Virus record (IMG/VR): IMGVR_UViG_3300020469_000226 | Location: 1-26,227 of that record | DNA from: a virus | Reading direction: 5' to 3' (one strand) | Length of the DNA stretch: 26,227 nucleotides | In this document: positions 1 to 7,261 of the stretch, piece by piece | Position numbering within the stretch: the stretch's first letter is position 1 | Layout of the letters: every line of letters begins with the position of its first letter | The notes under the pieces: model-generated | Seen by the model: only the letters and a program-made list of their open reading frames with translations | The model's database searches: none | What the model was told of the DNA's origin: nothing | Position numbers and translations under genes: made by a program

Positions 1-257
1 TGCTCTATTGCCTTCTCAAACAGTTCTATAGTGAACCAAACATTAGTTCTATGGAGTTTATCTATATCTGTTTCTGTTGTTGCTGAGATCGCTCCTTGAT
101 GTAGTATAAGAGATACCTTATCCCAGTCCTCAAAGTATGCTATCCAATCCCAACAGTCATGTTCATCAACCGTGACGATCTCTTCATCCAAATGCTCTAT
201 GAGATACTTAAGAAAGTTCTGACCTATGAATCCTTTTGCTCCTGTTAATATAATCAT
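1..257 (-). CDS. hldD: ADP-L-glycero-D-manno-heptose 6-epimerase (HldD-like), N-terminal part, cut by window edge
   Basis: Translating the minus strand from ATG at 257-255 gives 85 open residues running off the left edge. Residues 1-16 (MIILTGAKGFIGQNFL) form the NAD(P)-binding Rossmann glycine motif of extended short-chain dehydrogenases. Residues 53-63 (HQGAISATTET) match the HxGAxSxTTExD stretch characteristic of HldD, which separates it from generic sugar epimerases. HldD converts ADP-D-glycero-beta-D-manno-heptose to the L-glycero form, the last step of ADP-heptose synthesis in the cytoplasm. The catalytic Tyr-Lys pair lies outside the window. It is the only minus-strand gene here and stands head to head with the fibre cluster, 31 nt from the next start. 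It uses more C-ending codons (GTC, ATC, CTC) than the fibre genes. The fold is clear from the motif; the HldD assignment is strong but rests on a fragment. Confidence 0.82.
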   Translation of the reverse strand, partial: MIILTGAKGFIGQNFLKYLIEHLDEEIVTVDEHDCWDWIAYFEDWDKVSLILHQGAISATTETDIDKLHRTNVWFTIELFEKAIE

Positions 258-258
258 A

Positions 259-267
259 GATAAATAC
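259..267 (+). promoter_or_regulatory. T4-like late promoter (GATAAATAC)
   Basis: The ATAAATA core (260-266) lies 22 nt before the start of the first fibre gene. T4-like phages use TATAAATA-type late promoters read by the gp55 sigma factor. The match and spacing agree with the other copies in this window. It sits just beside the start of the divergent hldD-like gene. Confidence 0.6.
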
Positions 268-288
268 TTAAAATTATTGTGTGTTTAA

Positions 289-1767
289 ATGACCTTTGGA
301 GTACTGGGTTCAATTATACCACAGGTTAGTCTACAAGGACCAGCCCAAAAAGAAGATTTATACGTAGGTATACAGAGTTCAGTAACACTGGGTAAAGTAT
401 CTATATGCAATCATTCAACTGATCCTGCTAGGGTTCAGTTGGGGTATTATGATGATAATGATGTAGCAAGATATTTTGAATTTAATAGAACGATAAGATA
501 TGGTGAAACTTATGAGACTAAAACACTTCATATAGGTGAAGATCAAAAATTATTTGTATTATCGGATCAAAATAAAACTAGTTTTATTCTTAATGGTGAA
601 GCATTAACTGACACTGCTAATCCTGTTAGGTCTGGTATCTTTACAGGATTAATATCTTCTAATAAGTTTAATAAGTTATTATATGAAGCACCTTCTGGTT
701 CTAAGGCATCTGTAACATTATCTATTGTTAATTTAGGAACTCTAGCAGCAAAAGCAAAGATTGGAATATCTTCCTCTGGTGGTATTGCTGGATTTTCAAC
801 TACTAATTATATCGAATATGATATTAATTTAAATGTAGATGATACTTATGTTCGTCCAGATATAAAATTAAATGCTGGTGAGAGTCTTGTTTGTTCTTCT
901 GATTTTGATTCAACTCTTAGTTTTACTGTTCATGGCACTTTATCATATGTTCTATCTACAGATGATGTTGATATTGTAGGTGAGACTAGAATTGGTGGTA
1001 ATTTAGGAATAGGAACAACAGCACAATCGGGTAATAGATTAGATGTTCTTGGCACTTCTAATTTTGCTGGTGATGTTAATATATCTAATAATTTAATTGT
1101 TGGTGGATTTACTGTTGTTAATGAGACAGGTGGATTTAATATTGGAGTAAGTTCAAACACTTATGATGTAACGCCTGGTAATATTAAAGAAATAAATTTC
1201 TTAGGTGTAGGAAATACATTCTTTTATGATTCAATCACTCAAAGATTAGATATTAAAATTAGTGGTGATGGAGCAATTACTAATGATGATAGTCTTAAGA
1301 ATGTTGCTTTCCTACATTATGGTGGATTTGGAGAAGATGATAGTATAAGATTCCCACAAAAATTTCATGAGATATTTTCACATGAGGATGCTGCTGTAGA
1401 TATTGAAGATGGTGTTAATGTTGATATTGATGAAGATTGTTTGTTAGTTTTAACTGATAAGAATACATTTGATACTTTTTCCACAGAAATTGAGAAAACT
1501 AACTTCTTGAGTGCTACTGGGTTTAGGGATAATATTAGATGTGTATTTGATTTTGATGCGGAATTAAATGCTGAAAAGAAAGTTGGTTATGTGATGATTC
1601 CTGATGCATATACTGATGTAGTTGCTTGTGATATTGAAGATGGATATACTGTTTCTATTGGTGATATGTGTGTTTTGATTGTAGGAAGTGAGAGTCGTAG
1701 TGAGCAACCATCTGAGATTGATAATGATTTACTCAATCCTTATTTCTTACAGGGTGGTATATATTAG
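289..1767 (+). CDS. Putative virion structural / tail-fibre-like protein (492 aa)
   Basis: This is the first gene of the fibre cluster, preceded by a late promoter. No signal peptide or membrane segment is visible. Residues 1-230 are beta-rich and contain no motif I recognise. Residues 230-280 hold the fibre-type repeat IGGNLGIGTTAQSGNRLDVL followed by NFAGDVNISNNLIVGG, the short Gly-Asn beta-strand pattern common in fibres of marine T4-like phages. The C-terminal third is acidic, with two related stretches (VDIEDGVNVDIDEDCLLVL near 362 and CDIEDGYTVSIGDMCVLIV near 450) that look like a duplicated beta unit. No strong Shine-Dalgarno sequence precedes the ATG. A virion role is inferred from composition, promoter and neighbours; the exact function is unknown. 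Confidence 0.7.
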   Translation: MTFGVLGSIIPQVSLQGPAQKEDLYVGIQSSVTLGKVSICNHSTDPARVQLGYYDDNDVARYFEFNRTIRYGETYETKTLHIGEDQKLFVLSDQNKTSFILNGEALTDTANPVRSGIFTGLISSNKFNKLLYEAPSGSKASVTLSIVNLGTLAAKAKIGISSSGGIAGFSTTNYIEYDINLNVDDTYVRPDIKLNAGESLVCSSDFDSTLSFTVHGTLSYVLSTDDVDIVGETRIGGNLGIGTTAQSGNRLDVLGTSNFAGDVNISNNLIVGGFTVVNETGGFNIGVSSNTYDVTPGNIKEINFLGVGNTFFYDSITQRLDIKISGDGAITNDDSLKNVAFLHYGGFGEDDSIRFPQKFHEIFSHEDAAVDIEDGVNVDIDEDCLLVLTDKNTFDTFSTEIEKTNFLSATGFRDNIRCVFDFDAELNAEKKVGYVMIPDAYTDVVACDIEDGYTVSIGDMCVLIVGSESRSEQPSEIDNDLLNPYFLQGGIY

Positions 1768-1789
1768 AAAGCATCTAATAGATTGGCAT

Positions 1790-1798
1790 TATAAATAA
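1790..1798 (+). promoter_or_regulatory. T4-like late promoter (TATAAATAA)
   Basis: A perfect TATAAATA element lies in the 65-nt gap after the first fibre gene and 35 nt before the next start codon. It matches the T4 late-promoter consensus. Confidence 0.7.
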
Positions 1799-1832
1799 TC
1801 AAAGAAAAAAAAGTATCTGCGGATAAATTAGT

Positions 1833-2537
1833 ATGTCAACTTTAAGAGTCGATAATATTAAGTCCAGAACAGGGACACAGGTTAATATTCCAGCAGGACA
1901 ATCATTGGTTGTTTCTGGAATAGGATCTATTGTTGGTGAGCTAAAAGTTGGTGGTGGATTGACCGTAACTGGTGCTGCCAGCGTTATTGGTGACTTAGAT
2001 GTTCCTTCTGGTAACTTAACTGTCGGGGGAAATTTATCACTAACTGGTTCTAGTAGTTTCAACTTACCGTCTGGTATAGGAACTTTTGGAACAGTTGGTG
2101 CTAATACACAAATGATATTGGGACAAGCATCAAGTAGAGTTAATTTATTTGGTGATGTTGCTTCTGGTAATTTACAATTAAAAGATAATTCTGGTAACAG
2201 AATGGGTGTTGATGGAGCAACACCAACTGTAATTACTGCTGATAGTAACATTTCTAGCAATAGAGTTTACTTTGTTGATACTAGTTCAGTGGCAGGAGCT
2301 GGTGGAAGTATTACTGTAACACTTCCTCAAACACCTGTGCTTGGTGATTTTATAAAAGTTTCTGACTATAAAGGAACTTGGACACAAGCAAATTGTGTTA
2401 TTAAAATAAATCCTTCTTCCGCAGGAGCAGCAGCAGTGATACATGGAAAGCAAGAAGATTTGGAATGTAATGTTAAACATGCAGTAGCAACATTAACATA
2501 TACTGGTATAAGTTCAACTGGATGGATCGTTAAGTAA
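1833..2537 (+). CDS. Putative tail-fibre protein with Gly-Val repeats and C-terminal knob-like domain (234 aa)
   Basis: The N-terminus (MSTLRVDNIKSRTG) resembles the short starts of many marine T4-like phage fibre proteins. Residues 30-75 are repeated short beta strands (GELKVGGGLTVTG, GDLDVPSGNLTVGG), as expected of a trimeric beta-structured shaft. Residues 130-234 form a separate domain (RVYFVDTSS, ITVTLPQTPVLGDFIKVSD, then a terminal GWIVK) that resembles most of the 117-aa protein at 11544-11897. A perfect late promoter lies 35 nt upstream, and the next gene starts one base after the stop, so the two are probably translated together. It is likely a virion fibre component; its place in the particle and its receptor are unknown. 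Confidence 0.72.
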   Translation: MSTLRVDNIKSRTGTQVNIPAGQSLVVSGIGSIVGELKVGGGLTVTGAASVIGDLDVPSGNLTVGGNLSLTGSSSFNLPSGIGTFGTVGANTQMILGQASSRVNLFGDVASGNLQLKDNSGNRMGVDGATPTVITADSNISSNRVYFVDTSSVAGAGGSITVTLPQTPVLGDFIKVSDYKGTWTQANCVIKINPSSAGAAAVIHGKQEDLECNVKHAVATLTYTGISSTGWIVK

Positions 2538-2538
2538 C

Positions 2539-4035
2539 ATGTCAAAATTAAGCTCAATTTTAGGTGGCGGTAGTAGTAGTGGTGGATCTGGTGCTGCTAG
2601 TTACGTTGCATCTTCTCAATTACCATTACTCGATTATAAAATAATAAGAAGTTCAGCATATAATACAGCAAATGGAGGTACTAGTGGTTGGGACCAATAT
2701 GCGAGAAAGCTCAGTTATCAAGGACTTATTAATAAGGCTACCAAGAATCAGTTTGGTGTAAATTTTTTAGCTCAAAATGATCAGCAACAAAACCAGATTA
2801 ACCATGTTGTTATACCTTTTCAGTCCGATGACAATGGAGCTATAACTATTGGCAACGCAAACACTGTAAAAAACAGTTCAGGTACTTCTATTTCTACAAC
2901 TTTTATTGGTAACGGATTTAATAATACTAGTCAAGGAAATATAGGTGCTGGTCAAGTTGCTGCTGAGACTGCTACACTTATTTGTTATGGTAGACAATAT
3001 TGGTCTGGTGGTTATCAGATGATGTCATGGGGTGGAACTATTGGTAGTAGTAACACTGTAACTACTCATGGTAGAAATAATTATTCTGATTATAATAGTA
3101 GCTATCCTCATCCCAATGAAGGTGTGTTTGGTAGAACTGGAGGAGGAGCTAGCACTCCATATTATAATATTGTAGGATATGATGGTAACTCATATAACTA
3201 TTGGTCTGGTTGGTATTATAATAGTGGAAATTATCCATCTCATTGGACTAATAACCAATTAGCAACTTATAGTTCTACTTCTGGTTTCCATCAGAGTATG
3301 TTGGCACATGATTCTATTTGGGATGAAGCTGGAATTTATAAGTACTATTATACTAATGATCAATATGGTATAGGTAATGTTACTAAGACTGGAAGCCAAT
3401 CAAATCAAGATAATGATCTAGAATCTTTTTGGTCTGCTCAGAATAACCCTGCTTATGAAAATGGAACTCAGTGGAATGTAATGATGTGGAGGATGGCTGA
3501 AGATATATGTATTGTACTGGACTTTAGAACATGGATGTTTTATCAATGGAATCCTACAAGCAATGGTTTTGGAACTAAGTATTACATTAGTATGGATGAT
3601 CTTAAAACTCAAGGTGGTTGGCTTGATCAGTTCGCTTATTCTGATGGAGGTAATGCTTTCGGTTCTAATACAGGTTCCTGGAGAGAGAGGAATAGAAGAC
3701 CTTGGAAGGAACCAACAGTAGTTGGATCTGTATATACTCTTGATGAAATGATACAAACTGAGAATGGTAGGGGATTTGCTATTAGAAGAGTTAAGTATGA
3801 TACTAGTAATCAAAGTCTTACTACTAAAATAATTTATCAACAGACAAATGATGATGGTATTGGTTATGAATTTGTTCAAGGAGGATATAATCCACAGTAT
3901 GCGTCTTGGTCTACTGCTGGTCCTAATAAAGAAATTTTAATTACTTGCCAATATCATAGTGCTCAACCTGGATATTTTGTTGTAAGGACTTATGATGCCA
4001 CAGCGATTAACACTGCCATAGAGAATGCGGAGTAA
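2539..4035 (+). CDS. Putative virion protein rich in Tyr, Trp, Asn and Ser (498 aa)
   Basis: I do not recognise a named family. The N-terminus has a flexible glycine-serine run (GGGSSSGGSG, residues 9-18) after a short leader, a design shared with two other proteins in the cluster. The middle (about 150-330) is unusually rich in aromatic and polar residues (for example NYWSGWYYNSGNYPSHW), which would suit an exposed binding surface. The C-terminal third is more ordinary (RGFAIRRVKYDTSNQSLT) and may be a globular domain. No transmembrane segment or catalytic motif is visible. It starts one base after the upstream stop and is followed by a short gene with a GGAG ribosome site. An adhesin or decoration role is a guess from composition and position. 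Confidence 0.62.
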   Translation: MSKLSSILGGGSSSGGSGAASYVASSQLPLLDYKIIRSSAYNTANGGTSGWDQYARKLSYQGLINKATKNQFGVNFLAQNDQQQNQINHVVIPFQSDDNGAITIGNANTVKNSSGTSISTTFIGNGFNNTSQGNIGAGQVAAETATLICYGRQYWSGGYQMMSWGGTIGSSNTVTTHGRNNYSDYNSSYPHPNEGVFGRTGGGASTPYYNIVGYDGNSYNYWSGWYYNSGNYPSHWTNNQLATYSSTSGFHQSMLAHDSIWDEAGIYKYYYTNDQYGIGNVTKTGSQSNQDNDLESFWSAQNNPAYENGTQWNVMMWRMAEDICIVLDFRTWMFYQWNPTSNGFGTKYYISMDDLKTQGGWLDQFAYSDGGNAFGSNTGSWRERNRRPWKEPTVVGSVYTLDEMIQTENGRGFAIRRVKYDTSNQSLTTKIIYQQTNDDGIGYEFVQGGYNPQYASWSTAGPNKEILITCQYHSAQPGYFVVRTYDATAINTAIENAE

Positions 4036-4040
4036 AGATT

Positions 4041-4286
4041 ATGCCATTTTCATCGATTACAGATTTAAGAACACAGGTTCAAGCAGCTTTAGATGCTTAT
4101 CCTTCATTATTAGCTAATACTTCTCCTTATGTTCAACTAGGACTTGAAGATAATGTTCGTGCGTATTATCAAGAGTTGAAAGGACTAGAGGCAAGATCCT
4201 CAGTAGTTGGTTTAGCAACAGTAACTATGCCATCTCCTGTAGGTATTGGAAGTTCAGTAAAAGAACATTTAGCTTCATTATTATAA
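4041..4286 (+). CDS. Small hypothetical protein of the fibre cluster (81 aa)
   Basis: A short, mostly helical protein (DLRTQVQAALDAYPSLL, YVQLGLEDNVRAYYQELKGLEAR). It is preceded by GGAG (4029-4032) at good spacing, and that site overlaps the end of the previous gene. It has no cysteine, membrane segment or known motif. The helical character differs from the beta-rich neighbours, so it could be a small linker, a fibre-assembly factor or a chaperone-like protein rather than a shaft. The ribosome site, tight packing (5 nt after the previous stop, 4 nt before the next start) and good codon use make it a real gene. Function unknown. Confidence 0.65.
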   Translation: MPFSSITDLRTQVQAALDAYPSLLANTSPYVQLGLEDNVRAYYQELKGLEARSSVVGLATVTMPSPVGIGSSVKEHLASLL

Positions 4287-4290
4287 TATT

Positions 4291-6834
4291 GTGGCATTAA
4301 ATGCGTTAACTAAGTTAGGTCCTAATTCATTACCACCTAAATTAAGTATTGATGAATTAAATGTTGCTGGAATAACAACATCTGGTAGTGCTGTTGTTAC
4401 TGGAGTGACAACTTCAGGAGCATTTCATGGTAATCTTGTAGGGTCAGTTACTGGTGGTAATATTGCTGGTAATGCTGCTGGTTTATATGGTAATCCAGAT
4501 ATTAATGTTGGAACAGTTGTTGCATCTGGAACTATTACTGCTCCTTTAATTGGTAATGTAACTGGAGATTTAACTGGTAATGTAACTGGTAATGTATCTG
4601 GTACTGCTACTGGTTTAAGTGGCACACCAAATATTACTGTCGGAACTATAACTGGTAATCTGAATGGTGATGTAACTGGAGATGTAACTGGTAATCTTAC
4701 TGGTGTAGCATCGAGTGCTACTGCTCTTATTGATGCTGCTAATATTCTTACTGGAAATATTAGTCCTGCTAGAATTCCTACACTTAATCAAAGTTCATCG
4801 GGAACTTCTGCTGGATTAACTGGAGTTCCTAGTATTGCGATAACAAATTTAACTGGTGTTGCTGCTACATTTACTGGTAGTGTATCTGTTGGAGGTACAT
4901 TGACTTATGATGATGTAACAAATATAGATTCTGTTGGACTTATAACTGCTAGGACAGGTATTAAAGTTACTGCTGGTTCTATTACTATTGGATCTAATTC
5001 AGATTTACAAATATATCATAATCCAAGTACTAATCATAGTTACATTGATGAAACTGGATCGGGAAATTTATATATTAGAAATGGTTCTAAAAATTCTATC
5101 TGGTGTCAAACTGATGGGCAAGTAAATTTATATCATAATGATGTAAAGAAATTTGAAACATCTGAATCGGGAGTGATAGTAAGTGGAGTATGTACTGCTA
5201 CAAGTTTTGTTGGATCAGGTGCAAACTTAACTGACTTACCTGCTGGTGGTAATAGTTTTGAAGCTATAGCAGATGGAGCATTGGTATCTAATAAACCAGT
5301 AATACTTTTAGCAGACGGTAAAGTTGCTCATGTATCCGAAACAATAACTACCTTATCTGATCCTGAATTAGGGGCACATAGGAGCCTTTATCAGAACGAT
5401 AGTAATGAATGTCAGATTACACATCTTGGAGGTAATGATTACTTTACTACTTATGTGAATGGTTCACAGGGTGATAGTGCTTATGGAAGGATTGTTATTC
5501 ACAATGAAGATACGAATTCTTTTAATTATGGAGCACAAGTAAGGATATCTCCAACTATTAACAACAACCCAAGGACTTGTTATATAAGTGCAGTTTGGGA
5601 TTCTAATGTATCAAAAATTCTTTGTGTTTGGGCACAAGGTCCAGGAAATGATCGAGGTATTTATTATGCTGTTGGCACAAGAGATAATAGTAATGGTACG
5701 ACTTGGACAAGTAGAATTAACTTAGAAAGTGAACAGAACGATAGTAATACATTTTCTCAAATAAATAGTGCTTTTGATCCCGATACCAATCGTTGTACTA
5801 TTATATTTCAACAAAATGGTAGTCACAACACTTATTCAAGAACAGCACAAATAGCATCTGATGGTACTGTTACATGGGGATCAAGGCAGACAATAAACAG
5901 TGAGACTGGCTATGACTTATATGGCACAGACTTAGTTTACGATACAAGTATTGATCGGTATGTTGCTTGTTATGGATACAAAGACGGTGATAATGGTGGA
6001 CAACATATCATGGAATTTAGAGTAGGAACAGCTAATGGAAATAGTGTTACTTGGGGTACTGCCTTACAATCCATACAAAACGCTTCAAGTACTATACATC
6101 AAGGACCAAAAATGGCACTTGATCCTGATAGTGGTTCTATTTGTGTTGTCACTCAAGAAACCGATTCACGAGATATATACTCTTGGACATTAGCACCAGT
6201 AGGTGGATCAACTAATACCATCTCTTTAAGAGATACTTATCCTAGTGTTATAAGATCTAACGTCGATGTCGGTATTTTTGGAGTAGCTTATGATACATCC
6301 ACAAATAGAATGTGTGTAATCTATAAAGATTCTTCCAATGGTAATAGACCAACGGCTCAAATAGGTACATTTACCGAAAACTATTCTGGCAATCTTGATA
6401 AGTATGTTTGGGGTACACATGTTCAACTGAATACTGATAGCATGAATGGTTCCAACAATTTTTCTGTTGGAAACCAAGGTAATGATGAACAATCTCAAAA
6501 TGTAGTTGCATTGCCAACAGGAGGAAGAGTAATAATGTTCTATAAAGCAACCAGTCAAAATGTTATAACTGCAAACCTAAGTAACAGTTCAACTAATCTT
6601 ACTAACAATGAACATTATGTAGGTTTCCCCGATGCTAGTTATGTTGACGGTGCGACTGCAAATATTAAAACTCATGGTAACGTAGCAACTGGATTATCTG
6701 GACTAACCGTATACAGCTCTTATTACGTGCTAAATACTGGTGAAATATCACTTACACCGTGGGGTCAATTGGGTTGTTTATTAGGAAGAGCAGTAGCTAC
6801 TGATAAATTACAAATAAATGTAAACTATATTTAA
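4291..6834 (+). CDS. Large tail-fibre protein: Gly-Asn repeat shaft plus predicted beta-propeller (847 aa)
   Basis: It starts at GTG (4291), four bases after the upstream stop and without a clear Shine-Dalgarno sequence. Residues 25-150 are tandem short strands of the GNVTGDLTGNVTGNVSG type. Residues 200-320 carry the module DVTNIDSVGLITARTGIKV, then DLQIYHNPS and CTATSFVGSGANLTDL, all familiar from marine T4-like phage fibres. From about 325 to 780 the sequence shows irregular repeats of the pattern 'DPDTNRCTIIFQ...GTVTWGS' (also VYDTSIDRYVACYG, ALDPDSGSICVVTQ, AYDTSTNRMCVIYK), which look like beta-propeller blades. Residues 790-847 (ATGLSGLTVYSSYYVLNTG...) resemble the C-terminal cap seen on other phage fibres. 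The propeller may be the receptor-facing part. The fibre role is well supported; the propeller is inferred from repeat pattern only. Confidence 0.75.
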   Translation: MALNALTKLGPNSLPPKLSIDELNVAGITTSGSAVVTGVTTSGAFHGNLVGSVTGGNIAGNAAGLYGNPDINVGTVVASGTITAPLIGNVTGDLTGNVTGNVSGTATGLSGTPNITVGTITGNLNGDVTGDVTGNLTGVASSATALIDAANILTGNISPARIPTLNQSSSGTSAGLTGVPSIAITNLTGVAATFTGSVSVGGTLTYDDVTNIDSVGLITARTGIKVTAGSITIGSNSDLQIYHNPSTNHSYIDETGSGNLYIRNGSKNSIWCQTDGQVNLYHNDVKKFETSESGVIVSGVCTATSFVGSGANLTDLPAGGNSFEAIADGALVSNKPVILLADGKVAHVSETITTLSDPELGAHRSLYQNDSNECQITHLGGNDYFTTYVNGSQGDSAYGRIVIHNEDTNSFNYGAQVRISPTINNNPRTCYISAVWDSNVSKILCVWAQGPGNDRGIYYAVGTRDNSNGTTWTSRINLESEQNDSNTFSQINSAFDPDTNRCTIIFQQNGSHNTYSRTAQIASDGTVTWGSRQTINSETGYDLYGTDLVYDTSIDRYVACYGYKDGDNGGQHIMEFRVGTANGNSVTWGTALQSIQNASSTIHQGPKMALDPDSGSICVVTQETDSRDIYSWTLAPVGGSTNTISLRDTYPSVIRSNVDVGIFGVAYDTSTNRMCVIYKDSSNGNRPTAQIGTFTENYSGNLDKYVWGTHVQLNTDSMNGSNNFSVGNQGNDEQSQNVVALPTGGRVIMFYKATSQNVITANLSNSSTNLTNNEHYVGFPDASYVDGATANIKTHGNVATGLSGLTVYSSYYVLNTGEISLTPWGQLGCLLGRAVATDKLQINVNYI
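4551..4710 (+). repeat. Coding tandem repeats GGTAAT-GTA-ACT type (Gly-Asn-Val-Thr)
   Basis: Inside the 847-aa fibre gene, 6- to 12-base units of the kind ggtaatgtaact recur imperfectly and encode GN(V/L)TG(D/N). They stay in frame and vary in third positions. This fits a beta-repeat shaft and could allow length change by slippage or recombination. Confidence 0.7.
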
Positions 6835-6840
6835 ACAACT

Positions 6841-7236
6841 ATGTACATTGGAAGATCCCACGCACAAGGTGGATTCATAAAATTAGATCCAATTGCCGAT
6901 CAGTTTGATGGTATTAAGACTTTGTTTAATGCTTCGGTAGGAGGGACTCCTTTTTATGCTAGTAGTCCTTATTCTTTATTGGTATCATTGGATGGTATCA
7001 TACAGGAACCAATGAATTCTTTTACTATTGTTGAGAATCAAATAACACTTGCTGAACCACCACCTGCTGGTTCAACATTTTTTGCTGTTGTTTTAGCAAC
7101 AACAAACTCACAAGTATTGTCAACAATTAGTGTTGGTGCTAGAGTAGGATCACAGACTTTAGATCTTCACGGTAAGACAATGGCGATATCAACTAGGGAT
7201 GGAAGTAAGATTCCTGTTGGTTTTAACCTAGCATAA
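6841..7236 (+). CDS. Small virion protein, YxGRS type (131 aa)
   Basis: It begins MYIGRSHAQGGF, similar to the start MPYVGRSPDTAA of the protein at 11544, which suggests a shared N-terminal docking peptide. The rest is beta-rich: FNASVGGTPFYASSPYSLLVSLDGIIQEP, then SFTIVENQITLAEPPPAGSTFFAVVL, a pattern often seen near the ends of fibre or baseplate-attached proteins in marine T4-like phages. No enzymatic motif is visible. It lies 6 nt after the large fibre gene, and its stop codon overlaps the late promoter for the next gene. Likely a virion component or fibre connector; function unproven. Confidence 0.66.
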   Translation: MYIGRSHAQGGFIKLDPIADQFDGIKTLFNASVGGTPFYASSPYSLLVSLDGIIQEPMNSFTIVENQITLAEPPPAGSTFFAVVLATTNSQVLSTISVGARVGSQTLDLHGKTMAISTRDGSKIPVGFNLA

Positions 7237-7240
7237 ATAA
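7233..7240 (+). promoter_or_regulatory. T4-like late promoter (ATAAATAA)
   Basis: The ATAAATA core (7233-7239) overlaps the stop codon of the 131-aa gene and lies 22 nt before the next start, the same spacing as the first late promoter in the window. Confidence 0.6.
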
Positions 7241-7261
7241 CAAAAAGGCTATCGGAATATA

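Noticed and set aside
930-2260. Minus-strand open frames opposite the first two fibre genes
   Set aside because: Same cause: biased codons in glycine/threonine repeats leave few stops on the other strand. No start signal or recognisable protein.
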